A stretch of 64,000 bases of DNA. Origin: Aquibacillus rhizosphaerae (lineage in GTDB: Bacteria > Bacillota > Bacilli > Bacillales > Amphibacillaceae). The stretch's first letter is position 1. Each line of letters starts with the position of its first letter. The translations under genes and the position numbers were made by a program. A model generated the notes under the pieces. That model was not told the origin of the DNA. It worked only from the letters and a program-made list of their open reading frames with translations, and searched no databases. The stretch spans positions 99,058 through 163,057 of the forward strand of contig NZ_JASTZU010000027.1 in the NCBI RefSeq assembly GCF_030282825.1, read 5' to 3'. Shown here one piece after another: positions 55,242 through 63,907 of the stretch.

Positions 55242-55554
55242 TGATCAATCACACTCTCAATCACATTAGTAAAGTTAACATTCCATTCTTTGATGATAAA
55301 TAAAAAGGCTTGGATAGTAAAATAATAGCCGATTCATCCTATCATCTGTTAATTCCCTCACACTTAGGTTCATAAAATATGAACATTTTATGTCAAATTA
55401 CACTTCTTCATACTTTCATCAAATTTACCTGTCACAATGGGACAATAGTCAATGAACTATTTATGTACTTTGTATACATTTAAGTATACTAACTATTTTT
55501 TTACGCCTTGTGCTTGAAATATAATTATGCCCTGTCTAGGAAGGAGTTATTTTA

Positions 55555-56550
55555 GTGAAGAATTTCCGCCGAATATTCTATTTGTTATCCCTTTTAAGTA
55601 TTACTGTAGCATTAACCGGTTGTGAAAGTAAGTTAGTTGTTTTTGACCCTCAAGGGCCGGTAGCTAGAAACTTAACAGAACTTATCATTTTTTCAATTAT
55701 TTTCATGGCAGTGATTGTACTTGTTGTTTTTATTTTGTTTGGTTATATTGTTTGGAAATATCGTGAAAAACCAGACAACATGGACTATGAGCCAGAGGAA
55801 GAAGAAGGTAGTAAATGGCTTGAGATTACCTGGTTTGTCATCCCGGTTATCATTGTTATTGCACTGACGATTCCTACGGTAATGACAACCTATGACTTAG
55901 AAGATGTACCAGAAGGCTATGAGGATACGGAGCCGCTTATAATTAACGTTACTTCAGCTGATTGGAAATGGGTGTTTAGTTATCCAGAGCAAGATATAGA
56001 AACGGTGAATTATATAAATATCCCTGAAGATCGGCCTGTAAAGTTTAAGATGACTTCTGCCGGAACAATGCAATCTTTTTGGGTTCCATCGTTAGGTGGT
56101 CAAAAATATACAATGGCAAATATGCAGACAGAACTTTATTTAGTGGCTGATAATCCAGGCTCATATCTAGGTAGAAATACAAGCTTTAATGGAACTGGTT
56201 ATGCGCATATGGATTTTGAAGTGCTAGCTCAAACACAAGCAGATTTTAACGAATGGGTAGAAGAAGTAAAAGCTACTGCATCAACTCTTACAAAAGAAGA
56301 ATATAAAAAAATACTTAGCCCTGGAATTGTAGGTCGAATGACGTTCAATGAGACACACCTTCAATGGATTGACCATTCACATGGCTATTCTGATGAATTT
56401 TTAGATTTTAGTGATTATAAAGCTCCCCATGGACATGAGGAAGAAGATCACGAAGAGGAATCTTCAGATGATGAACAAACGGATGAAAGTGATTCTACAA
56501 GTCACAACGATCACAATCACCATGGTAGTGATGAAAATGGAGGCGAGTAA
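55555..56550 (+). CDS. qoxA: cytochrome aa3 menaquinol oxidase subunit II (QoxA)
   Basis: Lipoprotein subunit (lipobox LTGC, C23) with two membrane helices and a cupredoxin-like domain. The CuA ligands of cytochrome c oxidases are absent: the loop reads SFNGTGYAHM where C-x3-C-x3-H-M is expected, so this is a quinol oxidase. The tail is unusually long and rich in His, Asp, Glu and Ser (HGHEEEDHEEESS ... HNDHNHHGSDENGGE). GTG start after AAGGAG. First gene of qoxABCD. Confidence 0.95.
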   Translation: MKNFRRIFYLLSLLSITVALTGCESKLVVFDPQGPVARNLTELIIFSIIFMAVIVLVVFILFGYIVWKYREKPDNMDYEPEEEEGSKWLEITWFVIPVIIVIALTIPTVMTTYDLEDVPEGYEDTEPLIINVTSADWKWVFSYPEQDIETVNYINIPEDRPVKFKMTSAGTMQSFWVPSLGGQKYTMANMQTELYLVADNPGSYLGRNTSFNGTGYAHMDFEVLAQTQADFNEWVEEVKATASTLTKEEYKKILSPGIVGRMTFNETHLQWIDHSHGYSDEFLDFSDYKAPHGHEEEDHEEESSDDEQTDESDSTSHNDHNHHGSDENGGE

Positions 56551-56552
56551 GA

Positions 56553-58496
56553 ATGAGTGTTGATCAAATTTTGGTTACAGGTGATCCATTAATACTGGCT
56601 TCACAAATTGCAATTTTGCTGACAATAATTGGTGCTGTTGTTGGGATTACTTATTTTAAAAAATGGCGTTATTTATGGGAAGAATGGCTTACAACAGTAG
56701 ATCATAAGAAAATTGGTATCATGTATATCTTAGCTGGTGTTGCGATGTTCTTTAGAGGTGGAGTAGATGGCTTAATGATGAAAGCTCAAACTTCTCGACC
56801 CAATATGGAATTTCTAGATGCGCAACACTATGACGAAGTTTTCACCACACATGGTATCGTTATGATTTTGTTTATGGCAATGCCGATGTTAATTGGTATT
56901 ATGAACGTTGTTCTACCATTACAAATTGGTGCAAGAGACGTAGCTTTTCCTAAGCTAAATGCTTTAAGTTTTTGGACCTTTTTTGTTGCAGCGATGCTGT
57001 TTAATATATCATTTGTTATCGGTGGTTCCCCGGATGCAGGATGGACGTCTTATTTTCCGCTAGCTGGTAAAGAGTTTACCCCTGGAGTCGGAAATAACTA
57101 TTATGCGATAGCTTTACAAATCGCTGGTATTGGAACACTAGCAACTGGTATTAACTTTATAGTTACGATTCTTAAAATGAGAGCACCTGGCATGACACTT
57201 ATGAAAATGCCGATGTTTACATGGACTTCGCTGGTTACATCGATTCTTATCGTTGCAGCATTTCCTATTTTGACTGTTGCATTAGCATTTATGACGATGG
57301 ACCGATTGTTCGGTGCACACTTTTTCACTGTAGCTGCTGGTGGGGATCCAATGCTTTGGCTAAATCTCTTTTGGCTATGGGGTCATCCTGAAGTATATAT
57401 TGTTGTATTGCCTGCATTTGGTATGTTTTCCGAAGTTATTGCAACATTTTCCAGAAAAAATTTATATGGGTATAAGACAATGGTTGCATCGATTGTTGGT
57501 ATTGCATTTTTAAGTATGCTTGTATGGGTACACCATTTCTATACGATGGGAAACAGTGCGGCTGTTAACTCCGTTTTTTCCATTACAACTATGATGATTG
57601 CTATTCCTACAGGTGTTAAAATATTTAATTGGTTATTTACGATGCGAAAAGGTCGAATTAAATTTACTACATCAATGCTTTGGTCGTTAGCATTTATTCC
57701 TTGTTTTACAATCGGTGGAGTTACCGGTGTAATGCTTGCAATGGCTGCTGCTGACTATCAGTATCACAATACAATGTTTTTAGTTGCTCACTTCCATTAT
57801 GTGTTGATTCCAGGTGTGGTATTCGCTGTATTTGCAGGCCTATACTACTGGTGGCCAAAGATGTTTGGTTTTACACTTAATGAAAAAATTGGTAAATGGC
57901 ATTTCTGGTTATTCGTAATTGGTTTTAATTTAACGTTTATGCCAATGTTTTTCGTTGGTTTAGATGGAATGTCTCGTCGTATGTACACTTATTCAGAAGG
58001 ACTTGGCTGGGAAGGCTGGTTAGGGTTCTCGGCAGCCGGTTCCTTAATAATGGCAGCTGGATTTGCTGCGCTTTGCTATAACATCTACTGGAGCTTCCGT
58101 TTTGCATCTCGTGATGTAGGAAGTGATCCGTGGGATGCAAGAACTCTAGAATGGGCTACAGCTTCACCAGTACAACATTATAATTTTGCAGTTGTTCCTA
58201 AAGTTGACTCACTAGATCCATTTTGGAAGATGAAGAAAAAAGGAACGTTTAAGCTTAAGAAACAAGATATAAAAGAAATTCATATGCCTAGTAACTCTGC
58301 GATTCCTATATTGATGGGTATAGCGTTTGGTATAGTCGGTTTCTTCCTTGTATTCGAATGGTTTACATTAGCGGCTATATGGTCGCTTGGAATAATTGCG
58401 TGTTTAGTTGCAAATTCATTTGATTATGATGATGGCTATCATGTCTCAGCTGAAGAAGTAGAGGAAACAGAACGTAAGTGGAGAGGTGATCTATAA
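56553..58496 (+). CDS. qoxB: menaquinol oxidase subunit I (QoxB)
   Basis: Catalytic subunit, 647 aa, that carries low-spin heme, the heme a3-CuB centre and proton channels. Ligands visible: FTTHGIVMI (low-spin heme His), WGHPEVYI (CuB His with the cross-linked Tyr), HHFYTMG and the VAHFHYVL pair (heme His ligands). Starts 2 nt after qoxA and overlaps qoxC by one base. Length as in B. subtilis (649). Confidence 0.97.
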   Translation: MSVDQILVTGDPLILASQIAILLTIIGAVVGITYFKKWRYLWEEWLTTVDHKKIGIMYILAGVAMFFRGGVDGLMMKAQTSRPNMEFLDAQHYDEVFTTHGIVMILFMAMPMLIGIMNVVLPLQIGARDVAFPKLNALSFWTFFVAAMLFNISFVIGGSPDAGWTSYFPLAGKEFTPGVGNNYYAIALQIAGIGTLATGINFIVTILKMRAPGMTLMKMPMFTWTSLVTSILIVAAFPILTVALAFMTMDRLFGAHFFTVAAGGDPMLWLNLFWLWGHPEVYIVVLPAFGMFSEVIATFSRKNLYGYKTMVASIVGIAFLSMLVWVHHFYTMGNSAAVNSVFSITTMMIAIPTGVKIFNWLFTMRKGRIKFTTSMLWSLAFIPCFTIGGVTGVMLAMAAADYQYHNTMFLVAHFHYVLIPGVVFAVFAGLYYWWPKMFGFTLNEKIGKWHFWLFVIGFNLTFMPMFFVGLDGMSRRMYTYSEGLGWEGWLGFSAAGSLIMAAGFAALCYNIYWSFRFASRDVGSDPWDARTLEWATASPVQHYNFAVVPKVDSLDPFWKMKKKGTFKLKKQDIKEIHMPSNSAIPILMGIAFGIVGFFLVFEWFTLAAIWSLGIIACLVANSFDYDDGYHVSAEEVEETERKWRGDL

Positions 58497-59095
58497 TGGC
58501 GACAGAAACATCCTTACCATTGGAATATTCAACAAAACAAAATGAAATGAATATATTAGGATTTTGGATTTTCTTGGGTGCAGAAATTGTCCTGTTCTCC
58601 ACGTTATTTGCAGGGTATTTTGTCTTAGAAGGAAATACTGCAAATGGGCCAGCAGGGCATGAGATTTTTATTTTTAAGGATGTCATGATCCAAACATTCT
58701 TACTATTGACAAGTAGTTTTACATGTAGTTTGGCGATATATCAAATGCGCAATAACAATGTAAAAGGGCTAATTACTTGGTTAGTCGTTACAATGGCATT
58801 AGGTCTGGGTTTCCTTTACATGGAGATCAATGAATTCATTCATTATGTTCATGAGGGTGCAACGTTACAAACAAGTGGATTTTTGTCTAGTTTCTTTACT
58901 TTACTTGGCACACACGGATTACACGTAACTTTGGGGCTTGGTTGGGCAACTTTGTTAATCATTCAGATTGCACGCCGAGGTATCACACCAGTAACTGCAC
59001 GTAAAACATTTATAATTAGCCTTTATTGGCATTTCTTAGATGTTGTATGGATTTTTATCTTCACTTTCGTTTATTTGAGAGGGTTGGTGATGTAG
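58496..59095 (+). CDS. qoxC: menaquinol oxidase subunit III (QoxC)
   Basis: 199 aa, five helices, with GFWIFLGAEIVLFSTLFAGY and the characteristic THGLHVTLGL and SLYWHFLDVVWIFIF. Structural subunit of the oxidase. ATG overlaps the qoxB stop. Confidence 0.96.
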   Translation: MATETSLPLEYSTKQNEMNILGFWIFLGAEIVLFSTLFAGYFVLEGNTANGPAGHEIFIFKDVMIQTFLLLTSSFTCSLAIYQMRNNNVKGLITWLVVTMALGLGFLYMEINEFIHYVHEGATLQTSGFLSSFFTLLGTHGLHVTLGLGWATLLIIQIARRGITPVTARKTFIISLYWHFLDVVWIFIFTFVYLRGLVM

Positions 59096-59096
59096 G

Positions 59097-59399
59097 ATGG
59101 AAAAAACAAATAAAGTCTTCCCTGGAAAACTTGTAATTGGCTTTCTATTATCAATTGTTATGACTGTGTTGGCAGCTTGGATTGCATTAGGCACAGACTT
59201 TTCAAAATCAGTAATTATGTGGATGATTGGTGCGTTAGCAATTTTTCAAGCTGGTGTTCAACTGATTATGTTTATGCATATTAATGAAGGAAAGTCAGGT
59301 ATGATAAATACGATTAATATAGTATATAGTGTGTTTATTGCGGCGGTTATTGTTGCTGGTTCGATTTGGATTTTGACTACAGGTCATGCCGCACATTAA
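59097..59399 (+). CDS. qoxD: menaquinol oxidase subunit IV (QoxD)
   Basis: 100 aa, three helices, with the family segments IGFLLSIVMTVLAAWIAL and GVQLIMFMHINEGKSG. Shorter than B. subtilis QoxD by about 20 residues, mostly at the ends. Last gene of the operon, followed by a terminator. Confidence 0.93.
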   Translation: MEKTNKVFPGKLVIGFLLSIVMTVLAAWIALGTDFSKSVIMWMIGALAIFQAGVQLIMFMHINEGKSGMINTINIVYSVFIAAVIVAGSIWILTTGHAAH

Positions 59400-59416
59400 T
59401 AATATTGTTCAATTGG

Positions 59417-59446
59417 AACAGCTCCTATCATAGGAGCTGTTTTTCT
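59417..59446 (+). terminator. terminator of qoxABCD
   Basis: AACAGCTCCTA, loop TCA, TAGGAGCTGTT then TTTC. Confidence 0.9.
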
Positions 59447-59523
59447 ATACCTTAACCTTTGGAAATAGTAGAAATGCATTCCAAAAAGAGAGAAGAATAT
59501 ACGATTCCGTGTATTCATCTCTC

Positions 59524-59641
59524 TGAGTCAATTTCATAATTACCTTATCGAGTCATCTAAGGGCAATATATAGTTTGGAAATGGTTTTATCCAACTATAT
59601 TTTTGTAGGTGACGACAAAATTGGTATTATGAAATTGATTA
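59524..59641. repeat. MITE-like palindromic repeat, copy 2
   Basis: About 118 bp, more than 90% like the copy at 25401 by eye, same orientation: ends GAGTCAATTTCATAATTACC and GGTATTATGAAATTGATT, and centre TAGTTTGGAAATGG..TCCAACTATA. Lies between the qox terminator and the DUF421 gene. Confidence 0.82.
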
Positions 59642-59713
59642 CTCTTTTATGAGTTTTTAAAAAATGTAGTCATTCCCTCTTAGCTTTTGAATACTCTTTT
59701 TAAAGTTGTTTGG

Positions 59714-60412
59714 CTAATGAACGACATCATCATGATTGTCAATGTATAAGCTGCCATCTTTTTGTACTTCTGCATAAAAAACTTTAGATAAATCATCAAT
59801 TCCAGCTTGAGCGAGTTGATTTTCTAACCATGCTTGATCAAGCTTTAGAGTATCTAAGTTTTTTTGATTTATTGTACCGTCGGAAATTACTTCTGTTGGC
59901 ATAGAGTAAACTTCCTCGGAAACTTTTTGCAGATGCATATCTTCTTTTGTTACGGATTTCTTATAATGTTTCTTCATTACTGATAACTTACCATCTGTTT
60001 CAAATATTGCATAATCAACATCTGCAACAGAAAACGTATTTTTTTCTCTTAAAATAGCATTTAACGCGTCAATGTCTAACCGAGCTTTACGTAATGCGCC
60101 TTCCATTATTTGGCCATCTTTAATAAGTATTAAAGGCTCTCCTGCAATTACTTTTCTTGCAGCTTTTGACTTTATATCTACTAACCCCATAACAACAGTT
60201 AGAATACTCCAACCAGCTAATGCAATAATCCCATTACGAATGCTAAGGTTTTGACTTACAACTAAGTTAGCACCGATGGAACCAATGGCAATACCTGAAA
60301 CAAAATTAAAGAAAGTCATTTGTGATAATTCTTTACGACCCATTATCCTAGTTAAAACTAGTAGGACTACAAATGATAATCCAATTCTTATTATTAGTTC
60401 ATTTAAACCCAA
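59714..60412 (-). CDS. DUF421 membrane protein (YetF/YrbG type)
   Basis: 232 aa. Three N-terminal helices with LLVLTRIMGRKELSQMTFFNFV and GSIGANLVV, then a cytosolic DUF421 domain with GEPLILIKDGQIMEGALRKARL. Start TTG 60412 is 8 nt after AAGGAG; GTG 60421 lies within that ribosome site. Conserved in Bacillaceae; YetF is linked to spore or envelope functions, but the role is unknown. Confidence 0.87.
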   Translation of the reverse strand: MGLNELIIRIGLSFVVLLVLTRIMGRKELSQMTFFNFVSGIAIGSIGANLVVSQNLSIRNGIIALAGWSILTVVMGLVDIKSKAARKVIAGEPLILIKDGQIMEGALRKARLDIDALNAILREKNTFSVADVDYAIFETDGKLSVMKKHYKKSVTKEDMHLQKVSEEVYSMPTEVISDGTINQKNLDTLKLDQAWLENQLAQAGIDDLSKVFYAEVQKDGSLYIDNHDDVVH

Positions 60413-60593
60413 AGTGATCACTCCTTCATTTATATAATTCCATACGGCAGTGATTTAATTCTGGAAATTATTAATATCTTAGGTCTTACTTCAAAATCAG
60501 ACTACAGTCTTAGTCCTGTTCAACCTTACAGCCGTTAATTTTAAGGAAGTAGATAGCTATAATTAACTTAACAAATAAATGAGGTGATTGAAG

Positions 60594-60644
60594 ATGAATG
60601 AGTATGAGATTCAACAAGTAGTAATCGAGCGCCGCCCGAAATAG
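60594..60644 (+). CDS. micro-ORF 1, 16 aa
   Basis: GAGGTGAT ribosome site, then MNEYEIQQVVIERRPK and stop. It is nearly the same as the 17-aa peptide encoded 16 nt later, which argues that both are translated and kept for their sequence. Confidence 0.5.
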   Translation: MNEYEIQQVVIERRPK

Positions 60645-60659
60645 AAGGAGTGTTATACC

Positions 60660-60713
60660 ATGTTTAATGAATATGAAATTCAACAACAAGTCATTGATCG
60701 ACGTACACAATAA
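60660..60713 (+). CDS. micro-ORF 2, 17 aa
   Basis: GAAGGAG ribosome site, then MFNEYEIQQQVIDRRTQ and stop. Shares NEYEIQQ-V-I-RR with micro-ORF 1. Followed by a strong terminator at 60784. Confidence 0.5.
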   Translation: MFNEYEIQQQVIDRRTQ

Positions 60714-60783
60714 TATTTATTCTAAATATATCTGATAGGAGACCAACGTATAGTGGACACAACAAAGAAATTCTCAAAATATT

Positions 60784-60827
60784 AAAACCTTTTTCCAAAT
60801 TAACTTTCTGGAAAAAGGTTTTTTTGT
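60784..60827 (+). terminator. terminator after the micro-ORFs
   Basis: AAAACCTTTTTCCA and TGGAAAAAGGTTTT flank a 12-nt loop, followed by TTT; it closes the micro-ORF transcript. Confidence 0.85.
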
Positions 60828-61014
60828 GACTTTATTATAATTAACTGATAAAAAACAAAAGAAAAATTAGTCTAATTTGTGAACAGAGTAGAATAAAGTT
60901 AATATCCCGTAAGGAACTTAATGGTAGATGCTTGTACTTAATTCGTTTTTATATCATAATTGCACTGAAAATGAAGACAATATTAGCAAATGAGTGTAAA
61001 GGGTGAAAATTTAA

Positions 61015-62013
61015 ATGTCTAAAAAATTTATTTCTATATTTATGTTCTTCCTTGTGTTGTTAACACCAATGATAGTTCTCGGGCATGTAAAGTGGTTTGC
61101 CTCTGTCCCAGCTGAAAAAGTGTCTATAGAGCAGATACTTTCGCCTTTATTTATAACAATCTCCTTACTTATTGCAGTTCTTCTTGCAATTCTATCTCAA
61201 GTAATGAATAAGCTTATGGATATACCAATAGCGAAAAAAGCAGACACTGCTTTAGCAGGGTTAAGAAAATATTCAAGATATATACTAAAATATGGTACAG
61301 CTATAGCTTTTATCATTCAAGTTTTATCAGGGACAATGTTTGCACCGGATTTTGCGATTGACTATACATGGGAAGCGATTGTTATGTGGATTATTATTGC
61401 AGGACTTTTAATCCCTCATCACATCGCAACTAAATTTGCAGCAATTATCATGCTAGGATTATTTGCTTATGAGTGGACCAATACCGGTTGGTTTTATATG
61501 TTAGACTATGGATTTTATATCGCAATAATAGGTGTTTTATTAGTTGGTAACACAAAGTTGGAAAATTGGGGATTTCCTTTTCTGTATCTTGGAACGGGTC
61601 TGAGTCTTTGTTGGGTAGCCGTTGAAAAATGGGTGTATCCAGATATGACAATTAATATCGTCGAAACACACGGGGTACCTACATTTGGCTTTGATCCTGC
61701 TGTATTTATAGTGCTTGCTGCATTTATTGAATTCGTAGTAGGGTATTTACTCGTTGTTGGCATTTTAAATAGAATTTTAGCAGTAGTAGTAACAATAATA
61801 TTTATATTGACTACAACGATTTTCGGTATGACAGAAATCATTGGTCATGCAATGATTCATATTGTTTTATTAATATTTATCATTGAAGGTGTATCCTTCT
61901 ATCATCCTCCAATCCGAATTCATAAGACAAGATTGGATCAGATGGTTTTTGTGTTCTTGAACTTCGTATTTGTCTTATCAACATTCGTCCTTGTTTACTA
62001 TAGATTTGCTTGA
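61015..62013 (+). CDS. DoxX-like polytopic membrane protein
   Basis: 332 aa. Opens with a signal-like helix and then GHVKWFASVPAEK, an H-V-K-W-F motif also seen before DoxX/DoxD-type membrane domains, followed by seven to eight helices. Conserved-looking parts: GTGLSLCWVAVEKWVYPD, HGVPTFGFDPAVFI and EFVVGYLLVVGILNR. By pattern this is a DoxX/TQO-small-subunit-like protein, perhaps in redox or thiosulfate chemistry; not certain. Weak ribosome site (GGGTGAAA). Monocistronic. Confidence 0.6.
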   Translation: MSKKFISIFMFFLVLLTPMIVLGHVKWFASVPAEKVSIEQILSPLFITISLLIAVLLAILSQVMNKLMDIPIAKKADTALAGLRKYSRYILKYGTAIAFIIQVLSGTMFAPDFAIDYTWEAIVMWIIIAGLLIPHHIATKFAAIIMLGLFAYEWTNTGWFYMLDYGFYIAIIGVLLVGNTKLENWGFPFLYLGTGLSLCWVAVEKWVYPDMTINIVETHGVPTFGFDPAVFIVLAAFIEFVVGYLLVVGILNRILAVVVTIIFILTTTIFGMTEIIGHAMIHIVLLIFIIEGVSFYHPPIRIHKTRLDQMVFVFLNFVFVLSTFVLVYYRFA

Positions 62014-62085
62014 TTATATGAGAGGCAAGGGGGGCGTTAAACGGTTAAGACGATTCAAAAAACCAACTCAAGGGCTTATTTAGTG

Positions 62086-62122
62086 TTAATTTTACACGTA
62101 ACAATAAATGGAGTAAAATTAA
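62086..62122. repeat. inverted repeat upstream of the DegV gene
   Basis: TTAATTTTAC and GTAAAATTAA, perfect 10-bp arms, 17-nt spacer, about 100 nt before the DegV start. No U-run; could be an operator. Confidence 0.45.
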
Positions 62123-62223
62123 TAAAAACATATAAAGTCAAGGTTGTAATTTTAACATAATTTTTCTTATATTGAGCACTATTTAGAATAAATAGAGATA
62201 TTACTTTTTGAAATGGGGAATGC

Positions 62224-63081
62224 ATGATGAATAAAATTGCTTGGATTACAGATAGTACCTGTGGCTTGTCAGAAGAGTATATTAAGAGGCATAATATCCA
62301 TGTATTACCGATGGGTGTTATTATCAATGATAAGCTTTATCGAGAAAATATTGATATAACAAAAGACGGTGTTTATGAGTTGCTAAAGGAACATGGAGAA
62401 GGCGCAAAAACAAGCCAGCCTGGATATGGGGAATTTGTTGAGTTATACGAGAAATTAAAAGAAGAAGATTATGATTACGGTATCGCAATCCACGCTTCAA
62501 GTGAACTAACGGGCACATTTCAGAGCTCAATAACTGCGTCACAGATGGTTGAGTTCCCAGTAGAAGTGATTGATTCGAGAATTGGGGATTATTCATTAGG
62601 GAAAATGATTGAAAAAGGATTGGAACTTCAAGAGCAAGGCTATTCCTATGAAGATATTGTGACTGAAGTTAAAGCATTACCTGAATTAGCTGAAATGTAT
62701 TTACTACCTGAAAGTTTAGAACAATTGAAAAGAAGTGGAAGAGTTAGTACTACGCAGACGGTTTTTGCTAACCTTATGCAAATAAATTTAATCTTAAAAT
62801 TTGACGATGGAAAAGTTGTCGTATCAGAAAAGGTTCGAATTAAAAAGAGAGCAAAAAGAAAAGTTTTTCAGATTATTGATGAGGCAATTGCGAAGCATCA
62901 ATTAAAAGAATTGTGTATCTCGCATGCAGGAGTAAAAGAACAAGCATATAAATGGAAAGAAGAATTGGAGAAGGTACATCAACAGATAAAAGTTAAAATT
63001 CAAACGCTTGTCCCAGTAGCTGGAGTTCATACCGGTCATGGTACGATGAGTGTTGCGTGGCTTAAGGAAAAGAAAAAGTAA
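62224..63081 (+). CDS. DegV family fatty-acid-binding protein
   Basis: 285 aa; FakB-like lipid-binding protein that presents fatty acids to the kinase FakA in Firmicutes. ITDSTCGLSEEY and the PMGVIINDKLY loop at the N-terminus, TSQPGYGEF, IHASSELTGTFQSS and GRVSTTQT-type segments, and HTGHGTMSVAW at the end fit the family. Ribosome site GGGGAATGC. Followed by a terminator hairpin. Confidence 0.93.
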   Translation: MMNKIAWITDSTCGLSEEYIKRHNIHVLPMGVIINDKLYRENIDITKDGVYELLKEHGEGAKTSQPGYGEFVELYEKLKEEDYDYGIAIHASSELTGTFQSSITASQMVEFPVEVIDSRIGDYSLGKMIEKGLELQEQGYSYEDIVTEVKALPELAEMYLLPESLEQLKRSGRVSTTQTVFANLMQINLILKFDDGKVVVSEKVRIKKRAKRKVFQIIDEAIAKHQLKELCISHAGVKEQAYKWKEELEKVHQQIKVKIQTLVPVAGVHTGHGTMSVAWLKEKKK

Positions 63082-63097
63082 ATAATTAGAATAGTTG

Positions 63098-63126
63098 AGG
63101 ATGAGTGAAATTTCACTTATCCTTTT
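63098..63126 (+). terminator. terminator of the DegV gene
   Basis: AGGATGAGTGAAA and TTTCACTTATCCT followed by TTTACTTT. Confidence 0.8.
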
Positions 63127-63210
63127 ACTTTGCAGATGGAGATATGGGGAGGATTTTTGTCCCTGTAAAATTACATTATTCCATTGTATATTGTGACAGG
63201 GGGCAATATT

Positions 63211-63531
63211 ATGAATGATTTTACTAAAACAGTTGTTACTATTATAAAAGGTATCCCATACGGAAAAGTGATGACCTATGGTCAAATAGCTAAAGTTGCT
63301 GGTAATCCTAGGGCTGCTAGACAAGTGTCAAGAGTACTTCATTCCATGAGTAGAAAATATGAATTACCGTGGCATCGGGTTATAAATAGTCAAGGCAAGA
63401 TTAGTTTAAAGGATGAGGGTTATACAACACAAAGAATATTATTAGAGAAAGAGGGGGTTGAATTTGATAGAAATAACAAGGTTTATTTAGCGGTATATCA
63501 ACAACAATGCAACAAATTGTATTATGATTGA
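63211..63531 (+). CDS. alkyltransferase-like protein (ATL)
   Basis: 106 aa, only the C-terminal DNA-binding half of O6-alkylguanine-DNA alkyltransferase. The active motif PCHRV is PWHRVIN, so the acceptor Cys is Trp, the hallmark of ATL proteins that bind alkylated guanine and flag it for nucleotide-excision repair. MTYGQIAKVAGNPRAARQVSR is the recognition helix. Start ATG 63211 after AGGGGG. Last protein gene before the rRNA operon. Confidence 0.9.
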   Translation: MNDFTKTVVTIIKGIPYGKVMTYGQIAKVAGNPRAARQVSRVLHSMSRKYELPWHRVINSQGKISLKDEGYTTQRILLEKEGVEFDRNNKVYLAVYQQQCNKLYYD

Positions 63532-63586
63532 TTATTTTCCTTCATTATATAGTATTCTTCTGAATTTCATTGGATTGAACTAAGTG

Positions 63587-63615
63587 TTGCGAATAGATAG
63601 CTATCATGGTATATT
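63587..63615 (+). promoter_or_regulatory. rRNA promoter, upstream-most
   Basis: TTGCGA, 17-nt spacer, TATATT. Confidence 0.6.
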
Positions 63616-63680
63616 ATTAATCCGCCCAAGAAACGAGGGCAGTGAACATAAATTGAAGTAATAATAGTTTGAAAAAGTCA

Positions 63681-63710
63681 TTGACTTTAAGCTTGTTAAC
63701 ATGGTATATT
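63681..63710 (+). promoter_or_regulatory. rRNA promoter, middle
   Basis: TTGACT, 18-nt spacer, TATATT; its -10 region CATGGTATATTGTTAA is almost identical to that of the promoter upstream. Confidence 0.75.
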
Positions 63711-63765
63711 GTTAAAGTCGCTTTTGAGACAGACATCAACTTCCGAAACAAATGATAAAAAGTAG

Positions 63766-63794
63766 TTGACTTCATCAAGAAAATTTGATATGAT
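63766..63794 (+). promoter_or_regulatory. rRNA promoter, closest to 16S
   Basis: TTGACT, 17-nt spacer, TATGAT, about 115 nt before the 16S start; the leader between carries the usual Bacillus ATCTTTGAAAACTGAACAAA stretch. Confidence 0.8.
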
Positions 63795-63907
63795 AATTAA
63801 GTTGTCGCAAAAACAACACCGCGACATTGATCTTTGAAAACTGAACAAAACAATCAGTATGTTAAGTAAGAAAAAAGCTAGTTAAGTAATGAGCAACCAA
63901 GCTCGCA

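Noticed and set aside
62076..62327. 83-codon minus-strand frame over the DegV start
   Set aside because: Overlaps a clear gene and its leader, no ribosome site, no family likeness.
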